Of a DNA stretch of 64,000 nt, positions 1 through 8,674 are shown in pieces. Location of the stretch: assembly GCA_963750075.1 (NCBI GenBank), contig CAVVPG010000006.1, positions 1-64,000 of the forward strand, given 5' to 3'. The notes below the pieces were generated by a model, which was not told the DNA's origin, searched no databases, and saw only the letters and a program-made list of their open reading frames with translations. The position numbers and the translations under genes are program-made. Numbering within the stretch: position 1 is the stretch's first letter; each line of letters begins with the position of its first letter. Source of the DNA: Bog-473 sp963750075 (GTDB taxonomy: Bacteria > Actinomycetota > Acidimicrobiia > Acidimicrobiales > RAAP-2).

Positions 1-362
1 TGGCGTCGGGGCCACAGCGTGTCGAGCAACGACTGGCGCCAGGTGCGGCGGTGGGCGGCGGCGAGAAGGTTCTCGCGCACGCTCAGGTCGTCGAAGAGCT
101 CCACCGACTGGAAGGATCGGACGAGCCCGGCCCGCGCCCGACGGTGCGGCGGCCATCTCTCGATGGCGTGGCCGTCGAAGCTGACGGTGCCCGAGGCCAG
201 TGGCGCGAAGCCGGTGACCGCCTCGACCGTGGTGGTCTTGCCCGCACCGTTGGGGCCGATCAGACCGAGCAGGGTCCCAGCCTCGACATCGAACGAGACT
301 CCGTCAACGGCAGCAACCCCGCCGAACGAGACCTTGAGATCAGCGACCGAGAGCAGGCTCAC
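1..362 (-). CDS. livG: Branched-chain amino acid ABC transporter ATP-binding protein (LivG-like), partial
   Basis: This is the N-terminal part of an ABC ATPase whose C-terminus lies beyond the window edge. The translation from a GTG at 362 shows a Walker A motif (GPNGAGKTT, near residues 38-46) and the LivG-type stretch leading to FDDLSVREN before the edge. LivG and LivF power uptake of branched-chain amino acids or related small acids through the LivH/LivM channel. The start overlaps the end of the fused permease gene by 23 bp, which indicates translational coupling in a binding protein-permease-ATPase operon. The Walker B and signature motifs cannot be checked because the gene is cut. Family assignment is firm; the substrate is unknown. 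Confidence 0.85.
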   Translation of the reverse strand, partial: MSLLSVADLKVSFGGVAAVDGVSFDVEAGTLLGLIGPNGAGKTTTVEAVTGFAPLASGTVSFDGHAIERWPPHRRARAGLVRSFQSVELFDDLSVRENLLAAAHRRTWRQSLLDTLWPRR

Positions 363-2367
363 TGCCGATTCCTTCCACTGCGAGAGTCGCCGCCGGAGCG
401 ACCTGGGCGGATGCGCCCGGGAGAACCGAGGTGCGTCGTCGGCGAAGGCGCCGGAACGTCGTGGCCAGACCGTCGGGATTGGCCATCGCGCTCACGACGA
501 CGCCCACTCCGGCGACCAGCGGCTCGTAGGCACCGAGCGACAGCCAGCGGTCCAGCGCGGTGAAGCCCAACCCACCCGGGGCGAGCAGCACACCGGCCAC
601 GATGGCCCCCGACACTGTGGCGATGCCGCCGATGTAGGCGATGGCCAGCAGCGTGATGGAGACGAACACCGTGAAGCTGGCCGGCGAAAGCTGACCTTGC
701 TGGAATCCCATGAGCCCGCCCGCCACCCCCGCCACAAAAGCGGAGAGGGCGAAGGCAAGGAGCTTCGTGCCGGCCACGTTGATCCCCAGGGCGGCGGCCG
801 CCGGTTCGTTCCCGCGCACCGCCAGCAGCTGGTATCCCGTGGGGCTGCGACGGAGGTTGGTGATCAGGATCGCCAAGAGCACGAAGACCCCGAGCGCGAG
901 GAGGCCGAAAGCGACGGTCGGGAAGTCGCCCTGGTGTGTGCCCTGGATCCCGAGGTTGAGGCCGAACAGGTGCGGCGGAGGAACCGACGTCCCGGAGAGG
1001 CCACCGGACACCGAGACGTTGTTGAAGAAGAGGGAATCGAGCGCCACCGCAGCGCCCAGGGTGATGATGGCAAGGTTGATGCCGCGGATCCGCAGCGCCG
1101 GTATCCCGATGACCAGGCCGAGTGGCACCGCGGCCAGGCCGGCCACGAGCAGAGCGACCGGGAAGGGCAGGCCGTGATGCGCCAGGGTCTTGGCCAACAC
1201 GAACCCGCCGACTCCGGCGAACGCCGCCTGCACGAGGGAGACCTGCCCGACGAACCCCGTGAGGAGGGTCAGCGAGAGGCACAGGGCCGCAGTCACCAAG
1301 CTCTCGATCACAGCGTCGCGCCATCCCGCGTGCGTGAGCAGCAACAAGGCGGCAAACACCGGCACAAGGAGCACGACAGAGAGAAGCGGTCGCCTCGGCT
1401 GCGTGGCACGGGGCAGGCGCGCCTCCTGCAGCTCACCTCGCGTGACCACGCCCTTCCCGCGGAGCAGCATGGCGGCAGCGATGACGATGAAGGGCAGGGC
1501 GTCCGACATGCCCTGTTGGGGGAACCAGGCCCAGGTGGCCGCGGCCCAGACGCACAGTGACTGACCGATGCCGATCAGCAGGCCCGTGGCCACTGCGACG
1601 GGGACCGAGGTGAAGCGAGCCATGAGCGCGGCGGCCAGCGCCGGCACCACGGCGAGCGTCAACGTGGACGGCGTGAGCGTGGTGAGGGGGGCGGCAAGGA
1701 CGCCGACCAGCGCGGCGACCGCGGAGGCGATGGCCCAGGCAGCCACCTCGAAGCGGGCCGGTTGCCACCCGAGCAGGGTGGCGGCCCGGCGGTTCTGGGC
1801 GGCGGCCCGCGTCACGACGCCGAAGCGGGTGAACCGGTAGACGGCCGCGATACCCAATGCGATCACAACCGTGATCCCGGCCAACCAAAGCCGATCCTGG
1901 CCAATGGTGGCCCCGAAGACCGTCACCGGGCTGGCCGGCAGGATGTCGGGCGTCGTGCGCGTGGCGGTGCCGAAGTTGAGGACGGCGATCGCCTGCAAGG
2001 TCAACATCAGGCCGATGGAGGCGACGACCTTGGCCAGCGTCGGCGCCGTGCGCAGGCGGGAGAAGATCAGCCACTGCAGAAGGGCTCCGAGCCCGGCCCC
2101 ATAGGCGACGGTCAACACCACAGCCGGCCAGGTCCCGAGGGGGGAGCTCGAGATGGGGATCTCGTGGGGAATGCCCACCACGGGAAGGACCAGGTGCCCG
2201 TTGGACCGGAGCTCCGAGTAGCAATAGGCGCAGTACATCGCCACGGCGCCGTGGGCGAAGTTCACCACGCCCGAGCCCTGTTGTTCGACGGCGAGCCCCA
2301 GAGCCAACAACGCGTAGACGCTCCCGGCCCCCAACCCGATGAGGGAGAACAGCAGGACCTGTTGCAC
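340..2367 (-). CDS. livHM: Fused LivH-LivM branched-chain amino acid ABC permease
   Basis: A 675-residue membrane protein joins two permeases that are normally separate. Residues 1 to about 305 resemble LivH, opening with a hydrophobic GLGAGSVYALLALGLAV stretch followed by VNFAHGAVAM. Residues from about 325 on resemble LivM, with SLVQAAFAGVGGFV and a late ALGINVAGTKLLAFALSAF segment typical of the ATPase-contact region. The start is a GTG only 6 bp after the stop of the binding-protein gene, and the end overlaps livG. The fusion would give a heterodimeric channel from one chain. It should move a branched-chain amino acid or a chemically similar ligand; the real substrate is not visible. Confidence 0.9.
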   Translation of the reverse strand: MQQVLLFSLIGLGAGSVYALLALGLAVEQQGSGVVNFAHGAVAMYCAYCYSELRSNGHLVLPVVGIPHEIPISSSPLGTWPAVVLTVAYGAGLGALLQWLIFSRLRTAPTLAKVVASIGLMLTLQAIAVLNFGTATRTTPDILPASPVTVFGATIGQDRLWLAGITVVIALGIAAVYRFTRFGVVTRAAAQNRRAATLLGWQPARFEVAAWAIASAVAALVGVLAAPLTTLTPSTLTLAVVPALAAALMARFTSVPVAVATGLLIGIGQSLCVWAAATWAWFPQQGMSDALPFIVIAAAMLLRGKGVVTRGELQEARLPRATQPRRPLLSVVLLVPVFAALLLLTHAGWRDAVIESLVTAALCLSLTLLTGFVGQVSLVQAAFAGVGGFVLAKTLAHHGLPFPVALLVAGLAAVPLGLVIGIPALRIRGINLAIITLGAAVALDSLFFNNVSVSGGLSGTSVPPPHLFGLNLGIQGTHQGDFPTVAFGLLALGVFVLLAILITNLRRSPTGYQLLAVRGNEPAAAALGINVAGTKLLAFALSAFVAGVAGGLMGFQQGQLSPASFTVFVSITLLAIAYIGGIATVSGAIVAGVLLAPGGLGFTALDRWLSLGAYEPLVAGVGVVVSAMANPDGLATTFRRLRRRRTSVLPGASAQVAPAATLAVEGIGSEPALGR

Positions 2368-2373
2368 CCGGGG

Positions 2374-3588
2374 TCAGCCGAGCTTGATCTCGTTGGTGCC
2401 GTCGTACCAGGCACCACCCACGTCGACCAGCTTGTCGTTCTCCACCTTGAGCATGCGGATCGCGGAGGCACAGGCCGAGACGGCCAGGGGCACCCGGTGG
2501 TTGCACGTGTAGGGCTCGCCCATGAAGTTGGGCTGGTTGACCGTGGCCTTGAGCGCGCTGGTGACGGCGGCCGGAGTGACCGAGGGGCCGATCTGGTCGA
2601 TGATGACGCGCAGGTTCATCACCGCAGCGAAGGCATTGCTCGCGAACTCGCTGAGCTGGATCTTCTTGGACCCGTACTGCGCCAGCGCCTTGCGATAGGA
2701 GGTGACGGCGGGGATCGACGTGTCATTCGGGCCGTCGTAGCCGAACCCGATGTAGACACCGTTGGCCGCCGACCCGGCTGCCCGCAGCAGGTTCGGGGCG
2801 CCGCAGATGCCCGGTACGTAGAGGGGAATGTCGGGTGCGACACTGGCGTGCGCCAGCATCACGGGCACGCACAGCTGCTGGGTCGTGATGGCCAGGATCG
2901 CGCCGGGGTGGCCGGCGGAGGCAGCGGCCATCTGCGCCGTGGCGTCGGTGGCCGTCTCGGGTAGCGACGTCGTCACCCCCAACTTCGCCCCGTTGGCCGC
3001 GGCCACCGAGGCGACGATCTCCTTGAAGATCGGTGCGGCCGCGATGTCCAAGTTGATCAGGTTGACGGTCTTGGCCTTGCCCTTGGTCGTCATGTACTTC
3101 GTCCAGTCGGCGCTCTCTGAGACGAGGTTGATTCCCATGGAGAAGGCGTCCGGGGACGTCACCAGCTCGGGCGTCACCACAGCGGGCCCGACAAGCGGGA
3201 TGCCCGCGCCGGCGATGATCGGCACGCTGCCGGCGGTACCGAGCTCGGACTCGCCAACGAAGGCGAGCGGGTGGTCGGCCAACAGCTGATTGGCACACGC
3301 CGAGGACTCCTCGGGTGACCCGTCGGTGACACAGGTCACCAGCTTCAACGGGTGGCCGGCTGCGCCGCCGAGCTTGGCGTTCACGTAGTCGACCGCCGCC
3401 TGCGCCGCCAGGTGGGAGTCCGGGATGGCAGCCGGACCCGACTCCTGGCTGATCATGGCCAACACGATCGGGGACCCGGCGGCGGCGTGCGTCGCCCCTT
3501 CGGCTGGGCTGGCGACCGCCGACCAGGCCGACGCGAGGAAAACGGCGGTCGCGACCGAGGTCGCCGTAACGAGAGAACGGATGTTCAA
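2374..3588 (-). CDS. ABC transporter substrate-binding protein (LivJ-like)
   Basis: The 404-residue product starts with a signal peptide (MNIRSLVTATS, a hydrophobic core, cleavage probably after AVASP) and continues as a type I periplasmic-binding fold: PIVLAMISQESGPAA, an ABC ligand-binding core, and GVYIGFGYDG. The start chosen is the TTG at 3588, which lies 5 nt after AAGGAG; an upstream extension would put 46 unlikely residues ahead of the signal peptide. It is the first gene of the liv operon and delivers ligand to the fused permease. The promoter region faces the TetR gene at 3780 and contains palindromes, so that regulator may control the operon. The ligand could be an amino acid, amide or aromatic acid. 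Confidence 0.85.
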   Translation of the reverse strand: MNIRSLVTATSVATAVFLASAWSAVASPAEGATHAAAGSPIVLAMISQESGPAAIPDSHLAAQAAVDYVNAKLGGAAGHPLKLVTCVTDGSPEESSACANQLLADHPLAFVGESELGTAGSVPIIAGAGIPLVGPAVVTPELVTSPDAFSMGINLVSESADWTKYMTTKGKAKTVNLINLDIAAAPIFKEIVASVAAANGAKLGVTTSLPETATDATAQMAAASAGHPGAILAITTQQLCVPVMLAHASVAPDIPLYVPGICGAPNLLRAAGSAANGVYIGFGYDGPNDTSIPAVTSYRKALAQYGSKKIQLSEFASNAFAAVMNLRVIIDQIGPSVTPAAVTSALKATVNQPNFMGEPYTCNHRVPLAVSACASAIRMLKVENDKLVDVGGAWYDGTNEIKLG

Positions 3589-3716
3589 GGTCACTCCTTG
3601 CTGGTGATCAACGGCTCGCAGAGGTCCCGACCCTGGGTCCTCGCGGGGGGTTGGCTCCGTCCCGGCGGCATGGCACTGCGACCGCCGCCGGACCCCGAGA
3701 TCAGCCCCCGCCCTGT

Positions 3717-3736
3717 ATTTGATCACATGATCAAAT
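3717..3736. promoter_or_regulatory. Perfect palindrome, probable TetR operator
   Basis: Two 9-bp arms (ATTTGATCA and TGATCAAAT) are separated by CA, a 20-bp perfect inverted repeat. It sits between the divergent binding-protein gene and the TetR gene, the usual place for a TetR operator. Which gene is controlled is inferred. Confidence 0.6.
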
Positions 3737-3749
3737 CGGCGTCAACCCC

Positions 3750-3769
3750 CTGATCGTCTGATCAGTCAG
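3750..3769. promoter_or_regulatory. Second GATC-rich site before the TetR gene
   Basis: CTGATC occurs twice 9 bp apart, and the right copy lies in the palindrome CTGATCAG. The core TGATCA is shared with the palindrome at 3717-3736, so this may be a second, weaker binding site, about 11 bp before the first possible start codon of the TetR gene. Confidence 0.35.
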
Positions 3770-3779
3770 CTTCGGACGC

Positions 3780-4430
3780 ATGACTACGATCCGTTGCATG
3801 ACTCAGACCCCTGCAGCGACCCGGACCACCCGTCCCTCGGCGGACGCCACGCGGGAACGCATCCTCGACGCAGCACTCGAGCTCTTCTCCGAGCTCTCTT
3901 TCGAGGGTGCGACGACGCGGGAGATCGCAGCACGTGCAGGGGTTGGGCAACCGCTGCTCAACTATCACTTCAAGTCCAAGGACGAGCTGTGGCGCAGCGC
4001 CGCGGACCTACTCTTCGCCGAGCTCAACGCGGCGCTCGGCGCTCGAATCGAAGGGCTGCGTGGCGTCGACGACCTCACCTTGGCGAAGCTCATCGTGCGC
4101 GAGTTCGTCTACTTCTCCGCTGCTCATCCGCAACTGCACCGCATCATCACGCAGGAATGCAAGGTCGACGGTCCTCGGATCGATTGGTTGGTCGACCGTC
4201 ACATCCGGCCGGTCTACCAGTTCACTGAGGCGTTGTTCGCCGGCCTCGTTGAGCGCGGCGAGATGGTGGCGATCCCACCGGCGCACATCTACTACATCAT
4301 CACTGGAGCGGGAGCAACCATCTTCACCCTTGCCCCCGAGTGCCGCCGGCTCGCCGGTTTCGATCCCAGCGAACCTGACCGTGTCGAGGTTCACACGAAT
4401 GCGATCGAGACGCTCCTCTTCGGAAGGTAA
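3780..4430 (+). CDS. TetR/AcrR family transcriptional regulator
   Basis: The 216-residue protein has an N-terminal helix-turn-helix (TRERILDAALELFSE followed by GATTREIAARAGVGQPLLNYHFKSKDELW, about residues 24-67) and a C-terminal ligand-binding helical domain. TetR repressors dimerise on palindromic DNA and release it on binding a small molecule. The start may be the ATG at 3780 or a second ATG at 3798. It is divergent from the liv operon, with inverted repeats between, so autoregulation and control of the transporter are likely. The gene downstream is beyond a tRNA remnant and is probably unrelated. Confidence 0.9.
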   Translation: MTTIRCMTQTPAATRTTRPSADATRERILDAALELFSELSFEGATTREIAARAGVGQPLLNYHFKSKDELWRSAADLLFAELNAALGARIEGLRGVDDLTLAKLIVREFVYFSAAHPQLHRIITQECKVDGPRIDWLVDRHIRPVYQFTEALFAGLVERGEMVAIPPAHIYYIITGAGATIFTLAPECRRLAGFDPSEPDRVEVHTNAIETLLFGR

Positions 4431-5153
4431 TGGGCGGGTGATGAGCCTCTGCGACGCGCAACGAGTTCCGCATGACGATTGCACTCGGCCTCGGAGTGCG
4501 TTGCGTCAGTTGGATACGCCTCCATTGCGCTTGCGAAGCCCGGCACGACGGTCGAAGACCGCGGACATTTGGGGCTGATTCTCGAGGCTGGGTCCGACCT
4601 TGATCGGCGTCACCGGGACACGGATCGCTCCGTTCTTGGTGCTCGCCGTGCAGGATCCCAGTAGGGACTGGGCTGCGGGCAGCAGTCGGGCCGGTCCGTT
4701 GAGACCCACCCCGAGCACCACTCTCTTTGTGGCCGGGGGGAGGATTTGAACCTCCGGCCTTCGGGTTATGAGCCCCTTCTTCATATGTCCAGAGCATCCG
4801 AGCGAGTCCCCTGGCGTGATCCGGAGTTGACTTTGAACCGGGACTTTAGAGATGCCAACCCTCTGAGCTGCCCATTTCGCCCAACAGTCCTCGGGCAGTT
4901 TGTAGGGATTTTGTTAGGGATGACGTGATCCCATGGAGTGATCTGTTGACTGATCGTACGCTCAGTCGGTTGAACTTTATTTGATCGACCGATAAAGTAT
5001 CGGTGTGTCTGCCGTTGCGTCCCGTCCTGCAGTTGCCCCTGAGCTTCGACCACATCGCCAACTCCTGGGGACCCAACCCGCCGACCGAGTTCGTAGTGCC
5101 TGCAGACCTCCCCGACTGACGAGTCGGCTGGTCGAAATTCGGAGCGCGACACG
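4431..5153. other. Non-coding stretch with a tRNA remnant
   Basis: About 720 bp with no convincing gene. Short open frames here have atypical composition and run through the tRNA fragment at 4730-4775. The sequence from 4900 to 5000 is AT-richer than the surroundings (TTGACTGATCGTACG, then a TTTATTTGATCG stretch) and may hold the promoter of the monooxygenase gene at 5154, though no clear -35/-10 pair was found. Confidence 0.5.
4730..4775 (-). repeat. Diverged 3' fragment of tRNA-fMet (old attachment-site remnant)
   Basis: On the minus strand the segment reads as the 3' half of the initiator tRNA at 20439-20512: GGGCTCATAACCC anticodon stem-loop, variable loop, T arm and 3' acceptor strand. 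Compared with that gene it has one inserted base in the acceptor part and one substitution before the T arm. No D arm or 5' acceptor strand precedes it, so it is not a functional tRNA. It is the outermost of three such copies and probably marks the far end of an integrated element. Confidence 0.75.
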
Positions 5154-6653
5154 GTGACTGACATGACCGTCGACCTCCTCGTCGTTGGCTTCGGTCCCGT
5201 TGGCGCGACCATGACCGGGCTCGCGGCGCGTCACGACCTGTCCGTGATCGCGGTTGACCCCGAGGTCGATCTCTACCCGTTACCGCGCGCCGCCCACTGC
5301 GATCATGAGATCTTGCGCATCCTGCAGGATCTCGGCTGCGCGGATGAGATCTTCGCCGCGATGCAGGTGAACAAGGGGATGGAGTTCCTCACTGCAAAGC
5401 GGGAGGTCATGCTGCGGTTCCGATCACCCGATCTCGCGCTAACCGGCTGGCCAGCGTCGGTGCTGTTCCATCAGCCCGGCTTCGAGAACGCGCTTCGCCG
5501 CGCGGTCTTCGCGACCGCAGCCGACGTCCGCCTCGGTGTCGGCGTCGTGGCGATCGAGCAAGACGCCGACGGCGTTGTCGCCACGCTCGACAATGGCGAG
5601 GAGATCCGGGCCCGGTTCGCGCTTGGGTGCGATGGCGCACGCTCGCTCGTACGCCGCGCAATGGGTACTTCGATGCACGACCTCGAGTTCGAAGAACCGT
5701 GGCTCGTCGTCGATCTGCTCCTGCACGAGCCGATCGCCGAGCTGCCCGATCGCGCGCTCCAGGTCTGTGATCCGGCACGACCGCACACCTTGGTCCCGAT
5801 GCCTTGGCCACGATTCCGCTTCGAGTTCATGCTGTTACCTGGCGAAGATCCCGACGCCGTCCAACAACTCGAACGGATACGTGAGCTCATCGCCGCATGG
5901 GTCGATCCCGCCCTTTTCGACGTCGAGCGAGCTGCCGTTTACACGTTTCGCGCTCTCATCGCCCAGCAATGGCGGGCGGGGCGGATCTTCCTGGCCGGTG
6001 ACGCCGCACACCAGATGCCCCCCTTCCTCGGTCAGGGCATGTGCTCGGGGATGCGTGACGCCGCGAACCTCGTCTGGAAGCTCGCGGCCGTCGAGCACCA
6101 AGGCGCGCCAGACGCGCTGCTCGACACTTATCAGCTCGAACGTGAGCCCCACGTCGGTGCGATCATCGAGGCGGCGGTCAGATTCGGCCGCATCATCTGC
6201 ACAACCGACCGCGAGATTGCCGCCGAACGTGACACTCAGATGCTCGCCGCACAACACGAGGAAATGGACGCGCCCGACGAGATTCCTGCGCTCGCAGGCG
6301 GCATCGCCATCGGACCGGCGGGCGGGGCACTCAGCGCACAACCATGGATCGACGGTCGCCGCCTCGACGACATCGTCGGCCCACGATTCGCGCTCATCAC
6401 CCGAACACAGCTCGCAGATGGCGACCCCGACCGGAAATGGTGGTCCGGCCGGGCCGCGATCCTCGACGCGCACACCTTCGTCGAGCTGCAACCGATTCTC
6501 GGTGGCGCTAACGCCACCGTGATACGGCCCGACCACTACGTCTATGCCACGGGTGCACTCTCCGACATCACACGTCTCGCCGCATCAATGCTCTCGGGCG
6601 CTCCCAGCTCCGGCCATGGCAACGCGACTCCAATCGAAAACGAAAGTGAGTAG
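5154..6653 (+). CDS. FAD-dependent monooxygenase (aromatic-ring hydroxylase, MhpA/PheA type)
   Basis: The 499-residue protein has the class A flavoprotein hydroxylase signature: an N-terminal dinucleotide motif GFGPVG (about residues 12-17), the DG motif GCDGARSLVRRA (about 159-170), and the GD motif IFLAGDAAHQMPPFLGQGM (about 280-298). Such enzymes use NAD(P)H and O2 to hydroxylate phenolic or polyketide-like substrates. The closest functional type by layout is 3-(3-hydroxyphenyl)propionate hydroxylase; the substrate is not determinable. A GTG start follows GGAG by 9 nt. It is the only gene between two tRNA remnants (4730 and 6916), so it looks like cargo of a small inserted element. Confidence 0.85.
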   Translation: MTDMTVDLLVVGFGPVGATMTGLAARHDLSVIAVDPEVDLYPLPRAAHCDHEILRILQDLGCADEIFAAMQVNKGMEFLTAKREVMLRFRSPDLALTGWPASVLFHQPGFENALRRAVFATAADVRLGVGVVAIEQDADGVVATLDNGEEIRARFALGCDGARSLVRRAMGTSMHDLEFEEPWLVVDLLLHEPIAELPDRALQVCDPARPHTLVPMPWPRFRFEFMLLPGEDPDAVQQLERIRELIAAWVDPALFDVERAAVYTFRALIAQQWRAGRIFLAGDAAHQMPPFLGQGMCSGMRDAANLVWKLAAVEHQGAPDALLDTYQLEREPHVGAIIEAAVRFGRIICTTDREIAAERDTQMLAAQHEEMDAPDEIPALAGGIAIGPAGGALSAQPWIDGRRLDDIVGPRFALITRTQLADGDPDRKWWSGRAAILDAHTFVELQPILGGANATVIRPDHYVYATGALSDITRLAASMLSGAPSSGHGNATPIENESE

Positions 6654-6796
6654 ATGGCAGCGCTCCGCCACAATCTGGTCGACGTGCTGCTCCAAGCAAG
6701 ACTCCGCCGGCCGGCGGCTTCGACCGCGAGTCGCAGCGTAGGGGCCGCTCGCTCGCGCCACCTGCACAGGGCGCGTACGGAGAGATTGAGTAGGGG

Positions 6797-6833
6797 CCCG
6801 AGAAAAAGCCCCGAGAAACCCGAGAAACCCGAG
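6797..6833. repeat. Short tandem repeat CCCGAGAAA
   Basis: Four consecutive copies of CCCGAG(AAA), the first with two extra A and two exact 9-bp units in the middle, lie in the 260-bp non-coding stretch after the monooxygenase. An 87-codon frame crosses it, but its composition argues against a gene. No other structure was seen in 6654-6915. Confidence 0.6.
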
Positions 6834-6915
6834 GTCCGCCTCGCCGCGTCGGACGTGAAGCCGCTGGTCAGAGCGCTGTGCATATGCACGAGACGCGCTG
6901 ACCAGCGATTCAAGT

Positions 6916-6962
6916 AGTGGCGGGGGGAGGATTTGAACCTCCGACCTTCGGGTTATGAGCCC
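6916..6962 (-). repeat. Exact 47-bp copy of the tRNA-fMet 3' end (attachment-site repeat)
   Basis: These 47 bp are identical to 20437-20483, the 3' part of the intact initiator tRNA gene (anticodon stem-loop to discriminator base plus 2 bp outside). On the minus strand the sequence just before it (7008-6963) contains TTAGTTGGTAGACGCTC, which resembles a tRNA D arm but does not pair properly with the acceptor strand. The copy is therefore either a degenerate tRNA or an element-borne attachment sequence. It marks the left end of the 13.5-kb island that ends at the intact tRNA. Nothing else was recognised in 6963-7184. Confidence 0.8.
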
Positions 6963-7228
6963 TGGATCGAGCGTCTACCAACTAACTCACCGGTCAACCG
7001 AGTATCGCTGAATTACCCTTCTAGCTGGGATGATCAGCAATACGACACCCTGAGCAGCGAATGCCTTGATGACATCCGATTCCGAATCCGTGTGAGGTAG
7101 GCCGCTGGTTCAGCTCTCCCCCGCTGCGGTTGAGGTCCCGACCGGGCCGTCGTGGTGGCATCTCTCAGCACACCAGCCCGGGACCAGCAGCCCCCGCAAT
7201 GGCGTCAGCTTCCCCAGCGGCCCCCTTT

Positions 7229-7263
7229 CAAACCGTGCATGCCGTTCTCCGGCACACGGCTTC
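7229..7263 (-). ncRNA. Group II intron domain V hairpin
   Basis: The minus-strand sequence has the catalytic domain V pattern: AGCCGT at the base, an apical TGCCG/CGGCA stem closed by a GAGAA loop, and a return strand ACGGTT followed by TGAAAGGGG. It lies 10 bp after the stop of the reverse transcriptase gene, as expected. Confidence 0.85.
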
Positions 7264-7273
7264 CCGACCCCGT

Positions 7274-8674
7274 TCACCGCGGTGCATGCGCCGTCCTGTA
7301 GTCCACTGTTCCGCTCATTCGGTAGATCCCGAGGCTCGTGAGCCACCCGTAGTTGAACCGGGTGGCCCAGTTGCGCCCGGAAAGTCCGTACTTGTCGCTG
7401 GCCAGGATCGCCATCCGTTGATGGACGTAGCTGTTGACTATGGCGAACTTCTTCGATGAGTTTCCATGTCGGAAGTAGCCAGCCCAGCCCCGCAGGACGG
7501 GGTTGAGCTGATCCACCACAGCGTCGAGGGACCCTCCGACGAATCGCCGTTGGGTCATCATCCGGACCTTGGCCTTGATGGAGGCCATGGCTCGGTCCGA
7601 CGGCCATTTCTGGAGGTAATACCGGCCCGGCCATTTCACGGACTCGCACATGTGATTGTGGAAGCCCAGAAAGTCGAAGCCCTCTGCCCCTCCGCTGAGG
7701 TTGACGATGCTCGTCTTGTCGGGATGCAAGCGCAGCCCGAGCGTGGCCAGCACCGTCTCGGCGATGGAGCGGGCCATTTCGGCCCGTTCCTTTGTCGGAC
7801 AGAGGACGACCCAGTCGTCGGCAAACCTGATGAGCTTTCCTGTTTGGCGGCTCGCCTTGGTCAGTTCCTCGTCGAGGACGTGCAAGGCGATGTTGCAGAG
7901 CAACGGTGAGATCGGAGAACCCTGTGGGGTTCCCGACGAGATGTCCGAGTAGACGCCTCCTTCGATGATCCCGGCCCGGAGCCAACTTCGCAGCAGCTTC
8001 AACATCGCCCGGTCAGAGACCCGGCGCTCGATCAGGGCCATGAGGGCGTCCTGGTCGATCTCGTCGAAGCAGCTTTTGATGTCGGCGTCGAGCACCCAGT
8101 GTGCCCCCGAGTTCGCACTCTGGCGGATGACCTCGAGTGCATCATGAGCAGACCTCTTCGGTCGGAAACCGAAGCTGGCCGGGCTGAAGTCGGCCTCGAA
8201 TATCGGTTCGAGGACCAACTTCGCCGCACTCATGAGCACCCGGTCACGGAGGGCGGGTATGCCGAGCGGCCTGGTTTCCCCAGGTTTGCCGGCCTTCGGG
8301 ATATTCACCCGTCGCAGCGGTTGGGGGCGATAGCTCTGTGCCTTCACCTCTGCGGCGAGCGGGTCGAGGAAGGATCTGACCCCTTCTGTCCCCCCGGCTT
8401 CGACCGTGTCGATAGAGACCCCGTCGATGCCGGGCGCACCGTGGTTGGTGGCCACGTTGACCCACGCCTGCCACATCACATCACTGCGGGTGAGCTTGTC
8501 GTAGAGGGCGTGGAATCTGCGTGTTGGATCTTGCTTGGCACTGCGGTAGAGCACGCGTTGGAGGGCATGGAGATTACTGACACCTTCGTCCCGGGCGCCG
8601 TCGCTGGCCCGTGTCCGGGCCTGGTGGTCGCTTCGGTCGTCGGCACCGGTCGGCTGAACTAGTCGCTCGGACAC
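7274..8674 (-). CDS. ltrA: Group II intron reverse transcriptase/maturase
   Basis: The 466-residue protein has the reverse transcriptase blocks in order: RPLGIPALRDRVLMSA (RT2), a palm segment with the first catalytic Asp (LDADIKSCFDEID), GTPQGSPISPLLCNIALHVLD, and the active-site FADDWVVL in place of the usual YADD. A maturase X-type region follows, ending in a GIIM-like LNPVLRGWAGYFRHGN segment. No HNH endonuclease domain is present at the C-terminus, so mobility would rely on reverse splicing or nicked DNA. A GTG start lies 7 nt after GGAG. It acts with the intron RNA for splicing and retrohoming. All key motifs are intact, so it is probably active. Confidence 0.95.
   Translation of the reverse strand: MSERLVQPTGADDRSDHQARTRASDGARDEGVSNLHALQRVLYRSAKQDPTRRFHALYDKLTRSDVMWQAWVNVATNHGAPGIDGVSIDTVEAGGTEGVRSFLDPLAAEVKAQSYRPQPLRRVNIPKAGKPGETRPLGIPALRDRVLMSAAKLVLEPIFEADFSPASFGFRPKRSAHDALEVIRQSANSGAHWVLDADIKSCFDEIDQDALMALIERRVSDRAMLKLLRSWLRAGIIEGGVYSDISSGTPQGSPISPLLCNIALHVLDEELTKASRQTGKLIRFADDWVVLCPTKERAEMARSIAETVLATLGLRLHPDKTSIVNLSGGAEGFDFLGFHNHMCESVKWPGRYYLQKWPSDRAMASIKAKVRMMTQRRFVGGSLDAVVDQLNPVLRGWAGYFRHGNSSKKFAIVNSYVHQRMAILASDKYGLSGRNWATRFNYGWLTSLGIYRMSGTVDYRTAHAPR

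Noticed and set aside
4730..4775. A functional tRNA gene
   Set aside because: Only the 3' half is present; no D arm or 5' acceptor strand.
6654..6917. An 87-codon gene after the monooxygenase
   Set aside because: No ribosome-binding site, low-complexity Arg/Pro-rich product, and it contains a simple DNA repeat.
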